Program-made: the position numbers and the translations under genes | NCBI GenBank assembly: GCA_021272315.1 | Contig: JAJSLI010000098.1 | Coordinates: forward strand, 1-39,977 | Source of the DNA: Methylacidiphilales bacterium | GTDB taxonomy: Bacteria; Verrucomicrobiota; Verrucomicrobiia; Methylacidiphilales; UBA1321 | Reading direction: 5' to 3' | DNA length: 39,977 bases | Shown here: positions 1-7,554 of the stretch, piece after piece | Layout of the letters: each line of letters starts with the position of its first letter | Position numbering within the stretch: position 1 is the first letter of the stretch | The notes under the pieces: generated by a model | Database searches by the model: none | What the model was told of the DNA's origin: nothing | What the model saw: the letters and a program-made list of their open reading frames with translations, nothing else

Positions 1-188
1 AGGGTATCTTTCAGTTCCGCGTAACGCTCCGCCCACGTGAGGGTATCCTTCATCTCCGGAATGCGATGGCTTGGACGGTAGATGACGAATTTGACGAAAT
101 GGTCGCGCATCAGTGTGCCAGGCGACCAGCATTCGAGATAGCTCTTCTCACCTCCAGCAAATTTGAAAGTGCCTGAAGTGCTCGCCAT
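1..188 (-). CDS. Partial hypothetical protein (runs off the left edge)
   Basis: A reading frame on the minus strand stays open from a TGA at 285-287 to the window edge. Its first in-frame ATG is at 188 and gives 62 residues before the edge. The composition is protein-like (motifs such as YLECWSPGTLMRD and FVKFVIYRPSHRIPEM), with mixed hydrophobic and charged residues and none of the Pro/Arg/Ser bias of shadow frames here. The frame upstream of the ATG (188-284) also reads plausibly as protein but has no usual start codon, so the gene could begin at 188 or be a 5'-truncated remnant. I do not recognise the family. The C-terminus is outside the window. Confidence 0.4.
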   Translation of the reverse strand, partial: MASTSGTFKFAGGEKSYLECWSPGTLMRDHFVKFVIYRPSHRIPEMKDTLTWAERYAELKDT

Positions 189-256
189 CCCATGCGCAGA
201 ATCAAAATAGGTGCGAAAGGCCGAAGTCCCCGGAACTGCTGTACCGAAACTACGAT

Positions 257-439
257 ATGACCCGCGAGCAGCTACGGGAGATTGTCAGTGCCCACCAGGT
301 GGAGTTCGATATCGGAAAAGAGACGCCTTTAACTCTAAGCGAGGATCAGCTCGCCGATATTCGCGCATTTCTGGCGTACACTGATAAATTGCCCGAGTTT
401 GATCCGCGTCCTCCTGATATGCGGACCAATTCTCCCTGA
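257..439 (+). CDS. Small hypothetical protein, 60 aa
   Basis: A 60-residue acidic, soluble-looking protein (motifs TREQLREIVSAH, LSEDQLADIRAFLAY) predicted to be mostly helical, with no signal peptide or membrane segment. It is divergent from the partial gene at the left edge. No convincing ribosome binding site precedes the ATG, and the frame remains open upstream of it, so the start is uncertain and this may be the tail of a longer or broken gene. I do not recognise the family. It is listed because its composition is unlike the shadow frames in this GC-rich DNA. Confidence 0.3.
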   Translation: MTREQLREIVSAHQVEFDIGKETPLTLSEDQLADIRAFLAYTDKLPEFDPRPPDMRTNSP

Positions 440-682
440 CTTCATTCCAGAGTTATAGGCTTACTCCCGATTGGCGTGCTTCTCCAAAAGTCCGCAATCT
501 TCACATTTCAATCAACTGCGACCAAATTGGCGACCACTGCGACAAAAAATGCGACTAGAAGAGTAGTTTCAAGTTAGGCCAAGTTCTATCGAGTTCAGCT
601 TGATTGCGAAGCGCTTCGAGCGGATAGTCGCGGCGTTCTAGAGTGTGTAGGTAGGTCGACGGCTACCTCTCGTCCGCAGGAC
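440..682. other. Gene-free stretch with one short palindrome
   Basis: No convincing gene on either strand. It holds a perfect 12-bp palindrome, CGAAGCGCTTCG, at 607-618. Next to the stop of the following minus-strand gene is CGTCCGCAGGAC (671-682), a fragment matching the 3' part of the palindromic repeat at 2897-2959. The AT content in 440-600 is higher than in the flanking genes. Confidence 0.4.
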
Positions 683-1123
683 TCAGCGCGCATCAAGCAC
701 AAAGATGAGCCGCCCGTGATGGTAGTCGGGGCCGTTGATGAAGAGAGGGATGCCGTCATAGGGTTCGAACCTTCCCTTGGCGACGATAAAGCCGTCCTTG
801 TAGATTTCGTAATAGACGATCTTGGGTTCGTTGGGCTCGTGATGCAGGGGAAGGAGGCGGATGAAAAAGTCGTTGCGGGGAATGACCCATTGTTCCCATT
901 CGTGGCCGAGCTCGACTTCACCCGACTTGATGAGCCGGTAATAGTTGAAGCCAAAAACGTTCCGCAACTGGGCGGCGAGATTTTCGGGCGCGACCTGGAC
1001 CCCGGGCGGCGGGGGCGAGTTCTTGGCCAGATAGAGCCCGACCCAGACTTTGCCGCTGGCGAGGGCGGGCGTGAACCCGAGACCGGAGAAGGCCAAAGCC
1101 AACACAAGAGCTCTAATTTGCAT
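683..1123 (-). CDS. Exported protein of unknown function, third gene of the ECF sigma operon
   Basis: A protein of 146 residues with a clear Sec signal peptide (hydrophobic core after MQIR, cleavage likely after PALA). The mature part is a compact, aromatic-rich domain (FGFNYYRLIKSGEVELG, WVIPRNDFFIRLLPLHH, YYEIYKDGFIVAKGRFEP). I chose the ATG at 1123 because GGAAG lies about 10 nt upstream. The ATG at 1132 is in frame but almost touches that site. The gene follows the anti-sigma factor gene on the same strand with a 58-bp gap, so it is probably co-transcribed with the sigma/anti-sigma pair and may be the envelope component or sensor-associated product of that module. The family was not recognised and the role is inference. 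Confidence 0.75.
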   Translation of the reverse strand: MQIRALVLALAFSGLGFTPALASGKVWVGLYLAKNSPPPPGVQVAPENLAAQLRNVFGFNYYRLIKSGEVELGHEWEQWVIPRNDFFIRLLPLHHEPNEPKIVYYEIYKDGFIVAKGRFEPYDGIPLFINGPDYHHGRLIFVLDAR

Positions 1124-1181
1124 GAAAGTCATTCTTCCGGGTTGGGGTCTCCCACCCGGCCCTCCTAGGCAACTTGGTCTC

Positions 1182-1598
1182 CTACAGGCTGTTCGGATCG
1201 TCGCCGGAAGGGGACGTTTTCGGGGCCGGCCTGGCGGAAGTGGGATCAAGGTAGGTGGGCTGGTCGGTGGCGGGTTCCATGCCGTTGAGCCAAACGACCT
1301 GCGCGTGGGCCGACTTGGAATAGAACGCGGTGGCGTAGATGCCGGGGGCCTGGCTGTCGGCGGAAACCAGTCTGGGGACGTAGGGCCGCAGCCCGACGAC
1401 CACGTTGCCCAGGACGGCCAAGGCGGCCAGAACGGAAAACGCGACAGCGGCGCCACGCCAGGTGGGGACAAAGAGCCAGTCCCAGCGGCGGGGCCGGGCC
1501 GCCAGGCGCGCCTTGAGGGCGTTCCAAGCCCGTTCCTCCTGCCCCGGCCGGACGGGGTGGGTCTCCTCCAGAAGTTTTTTGAGTTCGTGATCTTGCAT
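1182..1598 (-). CDS. Putative anti-sigma factor, single-pass membrane protein
   Basis: A protein of 138 residues. Residues 1-45 are a charged cytoplasmic segment beginning MQDHELKKLLEETHPV, residues about 49-70 are one transmembrane helix, and residues 71-138 are a proline-rich region predicted to be periplasmic. This layout, and the position directly downstream of an ECF sigma factor on the same strand, fit a membrane anti-sigma factor that holds the sigma factor at the membrane. It lacks the HxxxCxxC zinc motif of ZAS-type anti-sigma factors, so the assignment rests on context and topology. The ATG at 1598 is followed by a typical amphipathic N-terminus. It is separated from the sigma gene by 140 bp containing a homopyrimidine tract. 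Confidence 0.65.
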   Translation of the reverse strand: MQDHELKKLLEETHPVRPGQEERAWNALKARLAARPRRWDWLFVPTWRGAAVAFSVLAALAVLGNVVVGLRPYVPRLVSADSQAPGIYATAFYSKSAHAQVVWLNGMEPATDQPTYLDPTSARPAPKTSPSGDDPNSL

Positions 1599-1662
1599 GG
1601 CTGGGATGGTTTGGGGCGGGGTTACCCGTATTTATGACGAGGGTTTGGCTCGATCCATTCAG

Positions 1663-1694
1663 TTTTTTTCTTCTTTTTTCTCTTTTCTTTTTTC
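1663..1694. repeat. 32-nt homopyrimidine/homopurine tract
   Basis: An uninterrupted run of T and C on the plus strand, in the 140-bp gap between the sigma and anti-sigma genes. On the transcribed (minus) strand the mRNA would carry an unbroken A/G stretch about 65 nt upstream of the anti-sigma start codon. Runs of six to seven identical bases make it a candidate slippage site or an A/G-rich translation or attenuation element. Function is unknown. Confidence 0.6.
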
Positions 1695-1738
1695 AGGGGG
1701 CGTCCGGTTTGGCAAGTGCCTACTTTTCAGGCACCCTC

Positions 1739-2386
1739 TTAGCCGCCCATTTTCAATTTGGAAAGTTTGCGGCGGAGGTGCTCGCAGGCGTAGTGGAGCC
1801 GGGAGTTGACGGTTCCGGCCTTGCAACGCAGGAGTTGTGCCGTTTCCTCGAGGCTCATCTCGTCGATCAGGCGGAGCTGGACGACGGCCCGGTGCTCGAC
1901 GCTCAGTTCCGCCATGGCCTGGAGGATGGTGTCGCGGAGATCGGCGTTTTCGAGGCCGGTGGCGACGGCGGGCGCGACGCTGCCTTCGGGAACCGTCGGC
2001 TGGTTCTCGTCGTCGGACGCGGGGGCAAGAAAGGAGAGCCAGCGGTCAAGCCGCTGCTTTTTGCGGACGGTGTCGAGCGCCTGGTTGACCGCGATGCGGT
2101 AGAGCCAGGTGCCGAGCTGAGACTGGCCCTGGAAACGACCGATGTCGCGGTGGGCCTTGATGAAGGCCTCCTGGACGACGTCGTCGGTGAGGGTGGGGTT
2201 GTTGAGAATGCGCTGGACGCTGCTCCAGAGACGGGCGTAGTGGTCGCGATGGAGTTCGCTCCAGGCACCCTCCTCACCGGCACGGAGGCGTTTCAGAAGA
2301 TCGGATACGGTATCCACCAACGTCGCTTTTAAGTGTTCGCGGCCAAAAACCCAGCGCAGAGTTTCCAGTTGTAAGGTCTCCCCCAC
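1739..2386 (-). CDS. ECF-type RNA polymerase sigma factor (sigma-70 family)
   Basis: A protein of up to 215 residues. Region sigma2 spans about residues 44-112 (LTDDVVQEAFIKAHRDIGRF, then GTWLYRIAVNQALDTVRKK), and sigma4 about 152-210 with the helix-turn-helix MSLEETAQLLRCKAGTVNSRLH. The linker between them is rich in Asp, Pro and Ala. There is no sigma3, as expected for ECF sigma factors. The furthest start is a GTG at 2386, but a GTG at 2317 (residue 24, before DTVSDLLKRL) fits usual ECF length better; neither has a strong ribosome binding site. It heads the operon with the membrane anti-sigma factor and exported protein downstream, and is divergent from the exported gene at 2404, leaving only about 17-86 bp for both promoters. 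Likely autoregulated and responsive to an envelope signal (inference). Confidence 0.92.
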   Translation of the reverse strand: MGETLQLETLRWVFGREHLKATLVDTVSDLLKRLRAGEEGAWSELHRDHYARLWSSVQRILNNPTLTDDVVQEAFIKAHRDIGRFQGQSQLGTWLYRIAVNQALDTVRKKQRLDRWLSFLAPASDDENQPTVPEGSVAPAVATGLENADLRDTILQAMAELSVEHRAVVQLRLIDEMSLEETAQLLRCKAGTVNSRLHYACEHLRRKLSKLKMGG

Positions 2387-2403
2387 GCTGTTAGGAGCAG
2401 GGA

Positions 2404-2892
2404 ATGCATTTGCCTCGCGTCGCGCCCGCGCTTCTTTTCCTCGCCTTGCTGGGTTTCGCTTCGCGCGCCGCAGCCGATCCCGCGCCCAGTCCCGGCAGCC
2501 CGGCGGCTGTCGTTCAGGCTCTCTACCGCAACAGCCTCGACCACTTCGGTTTCGATGCCGCGAGCGTGAAGTCGAGCAAGCCGTGGGTTGCGCCCGATCT
2601 CTACGCCCGCATGGTGAAAAAAGTCAACCAGCCCACGCCCAAGGGCGATGCACCCGACATCGAAGGCGACCTCTTCTTCGATGCGCAGGATCTGCCGACG
2701 AGCTTCTCCATTGGCCAGACGATTGACCACAAGGCGGGTATGGGCCTCGGCCAAGCGTGGGTTGATGTCATCCTCAAGTGGTCGAACGAAAAGCGCGTCT
2801 ACACCGTCTACCTTGTACAATTCAATGGCGCTTGGAAAGTCGCCAATGTCGACTACGGCAAGGACGGCACCCTGAGCGACCTGCTGAAATAG
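2404..2892 (+). CDS. Exported DUF3828-like protein
   Basis: A protein of 162 residues with a Sec signal peptide (hydrophobic core about residues 8-20, cleavage after ASRAAA). The mature domain contains AVVQALYRNSLDHFGF, FFDAQDLPTSFSIG and a C-terminal YLVQFNGAWKVANVDYG, a pattern I associate with DUF3828 periplasmic proteins (NTF2-like or immunity-like fold). It starts at an ATG preceded by AGGAGCAGGG. It is divergent from the ECF sigma gene with a very short intergenic region, so it is a good candidate target of that sigma factor (inference). Function is unknown. Confidence 0.75.
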   Translation: MHLPRVAPALLFLALLGFASRAAADPAPSPGSPAAVVQALYRNSLDHFGFDAASVKSSKPWVAPDLYARMVKKVNQPTPKGDAPDIEGDLFFDAQDLPTSFSIGQTIDHKAGMGLGQAWVDVILKWSNEKRVYTVYLVQFNGAWKVANVDYGKDGTLSDLLK

Positions 2893-2896
2893 GTCA

Positions 2897-2959
2897 TGCG
2901 CACGGCAGTATTCTTTTAGGGCGAAGCGTTACCGCCGTCCGCAGGACCTGCCGTGCGCA
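2897..2959. repeat. Palindromic dispersed repeat, family R1, copy A
   Basis: A 63-bp element bounded by perfect 12-bp inverted repeats TGCGCACGGCAG (2897-2908) and CTGCCGTGCGCA (2948-2959). Positions 2898-2932 match 28694-28728 (opposite strand) with one mismatch in 35. Its right half (about 2914-2948) matches 32285-32319 (opposite strand) with three mismatches in 35. It lies between the DUF3828-like gene and tsaD, followed by a small hairpin TTCCCT-tgcg-AGGGAA at 2974-2989 just before tsaD. It resembles REP-type or MITE-type palindromic elements. Confidence 0.75.
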
Positions 2960-3009
2960 GCACCGCAGGACGCTTCCCTTGCGAGGGAATCCCGCTTATA
3001 GTTCACGCC

Positions 3010-4152
3010 ATGCGCGTTTTGGGTATTGAGACTTCCTGTGACGAGACCGCGGTCGCGCTGGTGGAGACAAATCCGTGGACGACGGACGTGCTGGCCGAAG
3101 TGGTGAGCTCTCAGATTGAATTGCACCGGCCTTACGGCGGCGTGGTGCCGGAGATGGCCACGAGGGAACATTTGAAAAATCTGCCACTGCTCGTGCCGCG
3201 GGTGATGAAGGAAGTGAACCTCGGGCTCGACGCGGTCGATGCCATTGCGGCAACGGAAGGGCCGGGGCTGGCGTCGTCGCTTCTCATCGGCCATTCCTAC
3301 GCGCGCGCAATGGCGGTGGCGTTGTCGAAACCCATGGTGGGGGTAAATCATCTCGAAGGGCATCTCTATTCGCCGTTCATTGCGCACCGGCGAGCGGTCG
3401 AGTTTCCGTTTGTCGGCCTGATCGCGAGCGGTGGGCATACGCTGCTGGTGCATGCGTTGGGCTGGGACCGCTACGTGAAGCTGGGCTCGACGGTCGACGA
3501 CGCGGCGGGGGAGGCGTTCGACAAGGTGGCAAAGCTGCTCGGGCTGCCCTATCCGGGCGGGCCGGAGATCGAGAAGATGGCGAAACAGGGAAACCCGGAG
3601 GCTTTCGGCCTGCCTCGGAGCTTTCCGGAACGGGACAATCTCAATTTCAGTTTCAGCGGGTTGAAGACGGCGGTCCGTTTCTTTTTCGAGAAGAGTCCGC
3701 AGCTCCGGTCGGATCCGGCCTGGGTGCACGATTTGTGCGCGTCGTTCCAGAAAGCGGTGGTTGACGTGCTGGTGCGCAAGGCGGTGCACGCGGTGTCGCT
3801 GGCGCGGGTGGAACGTCTGGTGGTGTCGGGCGGCGTGCTCTGCAACCAGGCGCTGCGGCACGAGCTGGAATTTGCCTGTTACGAGGGGGAGATCGAACTG
3901 CTCCTGGCCGAAGCGGAACTCTGCACCGACAATGCCGCGATGATTGCGGGGACGGCGGCGGAAAAACTGGAAGCGGGCATCGAGCCGTACGTCGGCAACG
4001 ACATCGATCCGAACCTCGATCTATTCGCCCCCGAGCCAAACGGGGATTTTGCCCGCGGTCTCAGCACGGCCATCAAGCTCAAAAACCGGCAGAAGAAGGA
4101 TGTCACGCAGAAGGAGGGGGTTGGTGCGCCGGGCGAGATCGAGATCTGGTGA
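3010..4152 (+). CDS. tsaD: tRNA N6-adenosine threonylcarbamoyltransferase TsaD
   Basis: Catalyses the last step of t6A37 formation in ANN-decoding tRNAs, transferring the threonylcarbamoyl group from TC-AMP with TsaB/TsaE partners in the cytoplasm. Visible hallmarks: ETSCDET (residues 7-13), the metal-binding HLEGH (114-118), GGHT (141-144), the AGEAFDKVAK stretch (166-175), FSFSGLKTAV (213-222) and CTDNAAMIA (305-313). I start at ATG 3010 (MRVLGIETSC), the family's usual beginning; the frame is open further upstream but that part is repeat-derived. At 380 residues it is about 40 longer than usual. The extra C-terminal tail (about residues 338-380, rich in Lys, Arg and Gly) coincides exactly with the overlap with bioD on the other strand, so the tail is probably read-through of antisense bioD sequence and not a functional domain. 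Confidence 0.97.
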   Translation: MRVLGIETSCDETAVALVETNPWTTDVLAEVVSSQIELHRPYGGVVPEMATREHLKNLPLLVPRVMKEVNLGLDAVDAIAATEGPGLASSLLIGHSYARAMAVALSKPMVGVNHLEGHLYSPFIAHRRAVEFPFVGLIASGGHTLLVHALGWDRYVKLGSTVDDAAGEAFDKVAKLLGLPYPGGPEIEKMAKQGNPEAFGLPRSFPERDNLNFSFSGLKTAVRFFFEKSPQLRSDPAWVHDLCASFQKAVVDVLVRKAVHAVSLARVERLVVSGGVLCNQALRHELEFACYEGEIELLLAEAELCTDNAAMIAGTAAEKLEAGIEPYVGNDIDPNLDLFAPEPNGDFARGLSTAIKLKNRQKKDVTQKEGVGAPGEIEIW

Positions 4153-4671
4153 TAAGGGCGCCGGGCCGGGGTTGAGGACAACGCCCGCGCAGGTGAGCCC
4201 CGCGTTGCGGATGCTGTCCACGGTTAGAAGGGTGTGGTTGAGTGTGCCGAGTCCGGCCCGGGCGACCACGACGATCGGGAGGGCGAGATCGCGCGCCCAT
4301 TCGCGCACCCCGTAACCGGGGGCGAGGGGAACGCGCCAGCCGCCGACGCCTTCAACGGCGAAATGGGTGAAGCGTTTCCGGAGCGCGCCGATGCGGCGGT
4401 TGAGCGCGGGGAAATCGACGACGCGGTTTTCGGCCTGCGCAGCGACAAGCGGGGCGGCGGGCTCGCGGAAGTGGAGGGGATTGATCTCATCGAGGGCAAG
4501 CGCGTTTCCACCGGCTTCGCGGAGGAGTTCGGCATCGCGGCGGTCACCGGTGGAGAGGGGTTTGACGGCGGCCGCGTCATGACCGCGCGCGCGCCAGGCC
4601 CGCAGCAGCCAACACGTGAACCAGGTTTTGCCGATGCCGGTGTCGGTGCCGGTGATGAAAAAGGCGGGCAT
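4021..4671 (-). CDS. bioD: Dethiobiotin synthetase BioD
   Basis: ATP-dependent carboxylation of 7,8-diaminopelargonate to dethiobiotin, the penultimate step of biotin synthesis. The N-terminus FFITGTDTGIGKTWFT contains the BioD P-loop (residues 8-16). VKPLSTG (36-42) fits the conserved Lys region, EGVGGWRVPL (109-118) is the usual second nucleotide/substrate loop, and NPLLLRDILLLPVFELDG near the end is a normal C-terminal region. Its 216 residues are typical. No other bio gene is in the window. Its last 44 codons overlap the 3' end of tsaD on the opposite strand by 132 bp. It is divergent from the YihY gene, with 100 bp between. Confidence 0.95.
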   Translation of the reverse strand: MPAFFITGTDTGIGKTWFTCWLLRAWRARGHDAAAVKPLSTGDRRDAELLREAGGNALALDEINPLHFREPAAPLVAAQAENRVVDFPALNRRIGALRKRFTHFAVEGVGGWRVPLAPGYGVREWARDLALPIVVVARAGLGTLNHTLLTVDSIRNAGLTCAGVVLNPGPAPLSPDLDLARRTNPLLLRDILLLPVFELDGRAETAGKIPVWLGGE

Positions 4672-4771
4672 GGGGGGGATTTTTAACAGGATTGAGGTGT
4701 GCCTTCAAAATAGGGCAAGGCTGCGTTGCGAGTCGATGGAAGACATGCCTTGGCCGGATTAACACGATTTT

Positions 4772-5794
4772 TTGATTGATTCGTGGATTGCCAACGAAGC
4801 GGCGGCTAGGCAGAGATTAACGCTTGTGGTGGGTTATCTATTAAACTGGATATTTGGACCGGTGCTGGTGACGAAGCTAAACCGGCTGGGAACGTATGCG
4901 GCGGCACTGGCTTATTGCTTTGTCCTGTCGCTGATTCCCTTTTTGGTGGTGACTTTTACGCTGGCCTCGGAATTTGCGCCGAAGAGCGTGAATCTGGCGG
5001 GGGCCTATGAGGCTTTGTTGAACGATATTCTGCCGGCCGGGACCGTGATCATGGCGCCTCACGCCAGGGACAAGGCAAAAGGCCAGGAGACGGCGGAGAC
5101 ATCTCCGGGAACGTCGCGAACGGCGCCGGACGCGGACGAGGAGGCGTTGAAAGAGAAAGCGGAAAGCGTGGCGCAGATGGGGAAATTGTCGGCGCACATC
5201 ATTGCGACGCTGAAGTCGACGTCGCACCGGGGATTGGCGACGATCGGATTCATCCTGGCGGTCTACACGTCCTTTAACCTGATGGAGCAGATCGTGAAGA
5301 CGTTGATTTTCATCTTCGACGATCCGCGCCGCCCGTCCGAGTGGAACCTGATGGTTCTTGTCAAGACAGTGGCCCTGCTGTTCATCTGGTCCTTTCTGCT
5401 GCTGCTGATTTCGATCGTCTCGGTGGTGACGCCGGTCATCCAAGACATCTTGGAGCAGTTGCACCTCAACTCCGACCTTTGGACGGCGCCGTTGGAGGTG
5501 GGGCGGGACCTGTTGATGATGGTCGTTTTGTTCGGCGCGTTTTTTCTCACCTATTATCTCGTGCCGGTGAAAGCGCATGACTTGGGAGTGGTGCGGCAAG
5601 GCAGCCTGGTGGCGGCGTTGGGCTGGGTTTTGTGCAGCTTGGTGTTTGGCCATGTGCTGCCGAACATGTGGCGGGCGAACCCGGTGTACGAGGCCTTGGG
5701 TTCGGTGGTGGTGATTCTAATCTGGGCGCTGGCCTGCTCCTGGTGCGTGATCGTGGGCGGATGCTGGATCGTCCGCTTTTCGCCGAGAAGATAG
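4772..5794 (+). CDS. YihY/BrkB-family inner membrane protein
   Basis: A polytopic membrane protein of up to 340 residues with about six hydrophobic segments. The first ends with ALAYCFVLSLIPFLVVTFTLA, and the family-typical SLVFGHVLPNMWRANPVYEALGSVVVILIWALAC lies near the C-terminus. Formerly annotated as ribonuclease BN; the function of the family is not established. Between the first and second membrane segments there is a long charged insert (about residues 96-140, with ARDKAKGQETAE and DADEEALKEKAESV) that is larger than usual. The furthest start is a TTG at 4772 and the true start is uncertain. It is divergent from bioD and convergent with the FAD oxidoreductase gene (25 bp between stops). 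Confidence 0.88.
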   Translation: MIDSWIANEAAARQRLTLVVGYLLNWIFGPVLVTKLNRLGTYAAALAYCFVLSLIPFLVVTFTLASEFAPKSVNLAGAYEALLNDILPAGTVIMAPHARDKAKGQETAETSPGTSRTAPDADEEALKEKAESVAQMGKLSAHIIATLKSTSHRGLATIGFILAVYTSFNLMEQIVKTLIFIFDDPRRPSEWNLMVLVKTVALLFIWSFLLLLISIVSVVTPVIQDILEQLHLNSDLWTAPLEVGRDLLMMVVLFGAFFLTYYLVPVKAHDLGVVRQGSLVAALGWVLCSLVFGHVLPNMWRANPVYEALGSVVVILIWALACSWCVIVGGCWIVRFSPRR

Positions 5795-5819
5795 AGCGGG
5801 TTCCGCCCTGCCCAAGAGC

Positions 5820-6788
5820 TCAGGAGGAGGTGTTGGCGAGATGGTTGAGGACTTCCCGGGCAACGTTAACTCCGTCGAGCCAGACGTTTTCGACAGTGGA
5901 GTCGGTGCGGGAATCGCCGCAATAAAAGGCGCCGGCAGGGAGGTCGATGGGATGGCGCGGGCCGTCTTGCGGACGGCCAAAGACCCAGCGGTGGACGGAA
6001 CCGGCGGTGAGAAGACCGCTGGGTATGCGCCAAAGCTCTTCGTTTTCGCGACCGAGAATGGAGAGATAAGTTTCAGGCGGGACGCCTTCGTATTCCCGGC
6101 TGAAGGCGGGCGAGGCTTGGACGACGAACACGGTTTTTTGGCCGACGATGCGTCCAACTTTGTGGTTTTCGCAGAAACTGGCGATGATGTTGTGTTGGCC
6201 TCCAGCCCAGGTCCGGGCGTAATTTTCTCGGGCCAGACCGACGCCGACGCCGGCATATTCGAGAAAAGCGACGATGCAGGGCTCGTAGTCGACGGGCGAC
6301 CGGGCCAGGTCGAAGAGGCGCGCGGTCTGAGGTCCTGGCATGGAACTGATCACGGCGCGGTAGGTTTCGCCGAGGCAGTTGAGACCGGAAGAGAGGAAGG
6401 AAATGGTCTTAGCCGCAGTATTGAGGCGGATATCGAGCCCGCGGGAGAGGACATGGGCGAAGTAGTTGTTGCCCTGAAGGACATAAAAGCGCGGGCCGCT
6501 GGGGCTCGGAAAGGTCGTGCCGGTGTCGTCAAGGACGGGAGAGATGATGGGGCGGAATTGGCGCAACCGGTTGAGAAGTTCCCTTTTGAAGTCGCTGGTC
6601 GTAGCGGTGAAGTATTGGACGCCGTAGTCGACGAGATGTCCCTGCCAGAGCCGGGTGGCGCAGCGTCCGCCGACGGTGGGGCCGCGTTCGTAGAGGCGGA
6701 CATCGACTCCCGCGGCGTGGAGGGCCTGGGCGCAACTCAAGCCGGAGATGCCCGCTCCGATAATGGCGATGGGTCCCGGTTTTTTCAC
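5820..6788 (-). CDS. Renalase-like FAD-dependent amine oxidase/oxidoreductase
   Basis: A 322-residue protein with an N-terminal Rossmann dinucleotide-binding motif (IAIIGAGISGLSCAQAL, about residues 8-24), then ERGPTVGGRCATR, the 'GGR-x-ATR' extension seen in renalase and related NAD(P)/FAD amine oxidases. The C-terminal FYCGDSRTDSTVENVWLDG is the second FAD-binding region, with the conserved Gly-Asp. No signal peptide, so probably cytosolic; the substrate is unknown. The ATG at 6788 is followed directly by the FAD motif, which supports the start. It stands alone, convergent with the YihY gene and divergent from the exported protein at 6924. Confidence 0.9.
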   Translation of the reverse strand: MKKPGPIAIIGAGISGLSCAQALHAAGVDVRLYERGPTVGGRCATRLWQGHLVDYGVQYFTATTSDFKRELLNRLRQFRPIISPVLDDTGTTFPSPSGPRFYVLQGNNYFAHVLSRGLDIRLNTAAKTISFLSSGLNCLGETYRAVISSMPGPQTARLFDLARSPVDYEPCIVAFLEYAGVGVGLARENYARTWAGGQHNIIASFCENHKVGRIVGQKTVFVVQASPAFSREYEGVPPETYLSILGRENEELWRIPSGLLTAGSVHRWVFGRPQDGPRHPIDLPAGAFYCGDSRTDSTVENVWLDGVNVAREVLNHLANTSS

Positions 6789-6923
6789 TTGGGTGGTTAT
6801 CTTAACGTGTCGGCAAACGGGGGCAACAGATTACCTTTTTTTCTTTAGTTGTTTAATTGCCATGAGGGAATGTTTCCGATTTCCTTTTGATTTTTGGACC
6901 GCACGCCCTAACATGATTGGCCT

Positions 6924-7490
6924 ATGCAGCCTATTTCCTTTTCCCGGACGCCATGGGGCGTCTGTCGCGGTGTGATTTTGGCCGGGATGCTCCTTTCCCC
7001 GGCCCTCCTCCACGCGACATCCGCCGTGCCGATTAATGCCGAGGACGTGAATGGTCATTCGGTGGCGGTGAACGGCAAGGGCCACTATACGGTCGTCATG
7101 TACACGAACCCGGACCTGGAGGATGAGTCCCGAGCGGTGACCCTGGCGCTGGACCCCTATCGGTCACGGTCTGATTTTGCCCTGGTCCGGGTGGTTGACC
7201 TGCGGGGCGACGTGCCTCTGGACATGCGGGGGATCGTGCGGGTGCAGATTCGCAAAGAGCAGGCGAAGGAGGCCACCCGGCTGAAGAAGGCGGGTGTGGA
7301 CGTTTCCAGCAGCAACCAGGCGCCGATTATTCCCGATTTTAGCGGCTCAACGCTCAATGCGCTGGGCTGGAACAGCGTTTATGACCAGGTCCACGTCGTG
7401 GTCTATGATCCGAGCGGGCACGAGATCAAGCGCATGGAAAAGGTCTCGAGCGGAGCCCAGGTGACCAAGGTGGTCGACAGCATTTTGTAA
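6924..7490 (+). CDS. Exported protein of unknown function
   Basis: A 188-residue protein with a Sec signal peptide (hydrophobic ILAGMLLSPALL, cleavage likely after LHA). The mature domain includes HYTVVMYTNPDLEDESRAV and QVHVVVYDPSGHEIKRME, alternating strands and helices that could be a thioredoxin-like fold, but it has no CxxC and I do not assign a family. One possible relative is the YtfJ type. It is followed by a 7-bp-stem hairpin and then the CrtC-like hydrolase on the same strand, so the two may be expressed together. Confidence 0.7.
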   Translation: MQPISFSRTPWGVCRGVILAGMLLSPALLHATSAVPINAEDVNGHSVAVNGKGHYTVVMYTNPDLEDESRAVTLALDPYRSRSDFALVRVVDLRGDVPLDMRGIVRVQIRKEQAKEATRLKKAGVDVSSSNQAPIIPDFSGSTLNALGWNSVYDQVHVVVYDPSGHEIKRMEKVSSGAQVTKVVDSIL

Positions 7491-7506
7491 GGTGCCGCGC
7501 GCGGCA

Positions 7507-7527
7507 GGTCCTGGCGTTCGCAGGACC
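7507..7527. repeat. Short hairpin GGTCCTG-loop-CAGGACC
   Basis: A perfect 7-bp stem with a 7-nt loop (gcgttcg), 17 bp after the stop of the upstream exported-protein gene. There is no U-tract, so it is not a classical terminator. The CGCAGGACC half resembles the core of repeat family R1, so it may be a worn copy. Confidence 0.4.
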
Positions 7528-7554
7528 CCGGCCCAACCCAAATCTACTTTTGCC

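Noticed and set aside
765..785. GGGTTCGAACC, resembling a tRNA T-loop
   Set aside because: It lies inside the exported-protein gene on the minus strand (coding RFEPY). No acceptor stem, anticodon arm or CCA fits around it.
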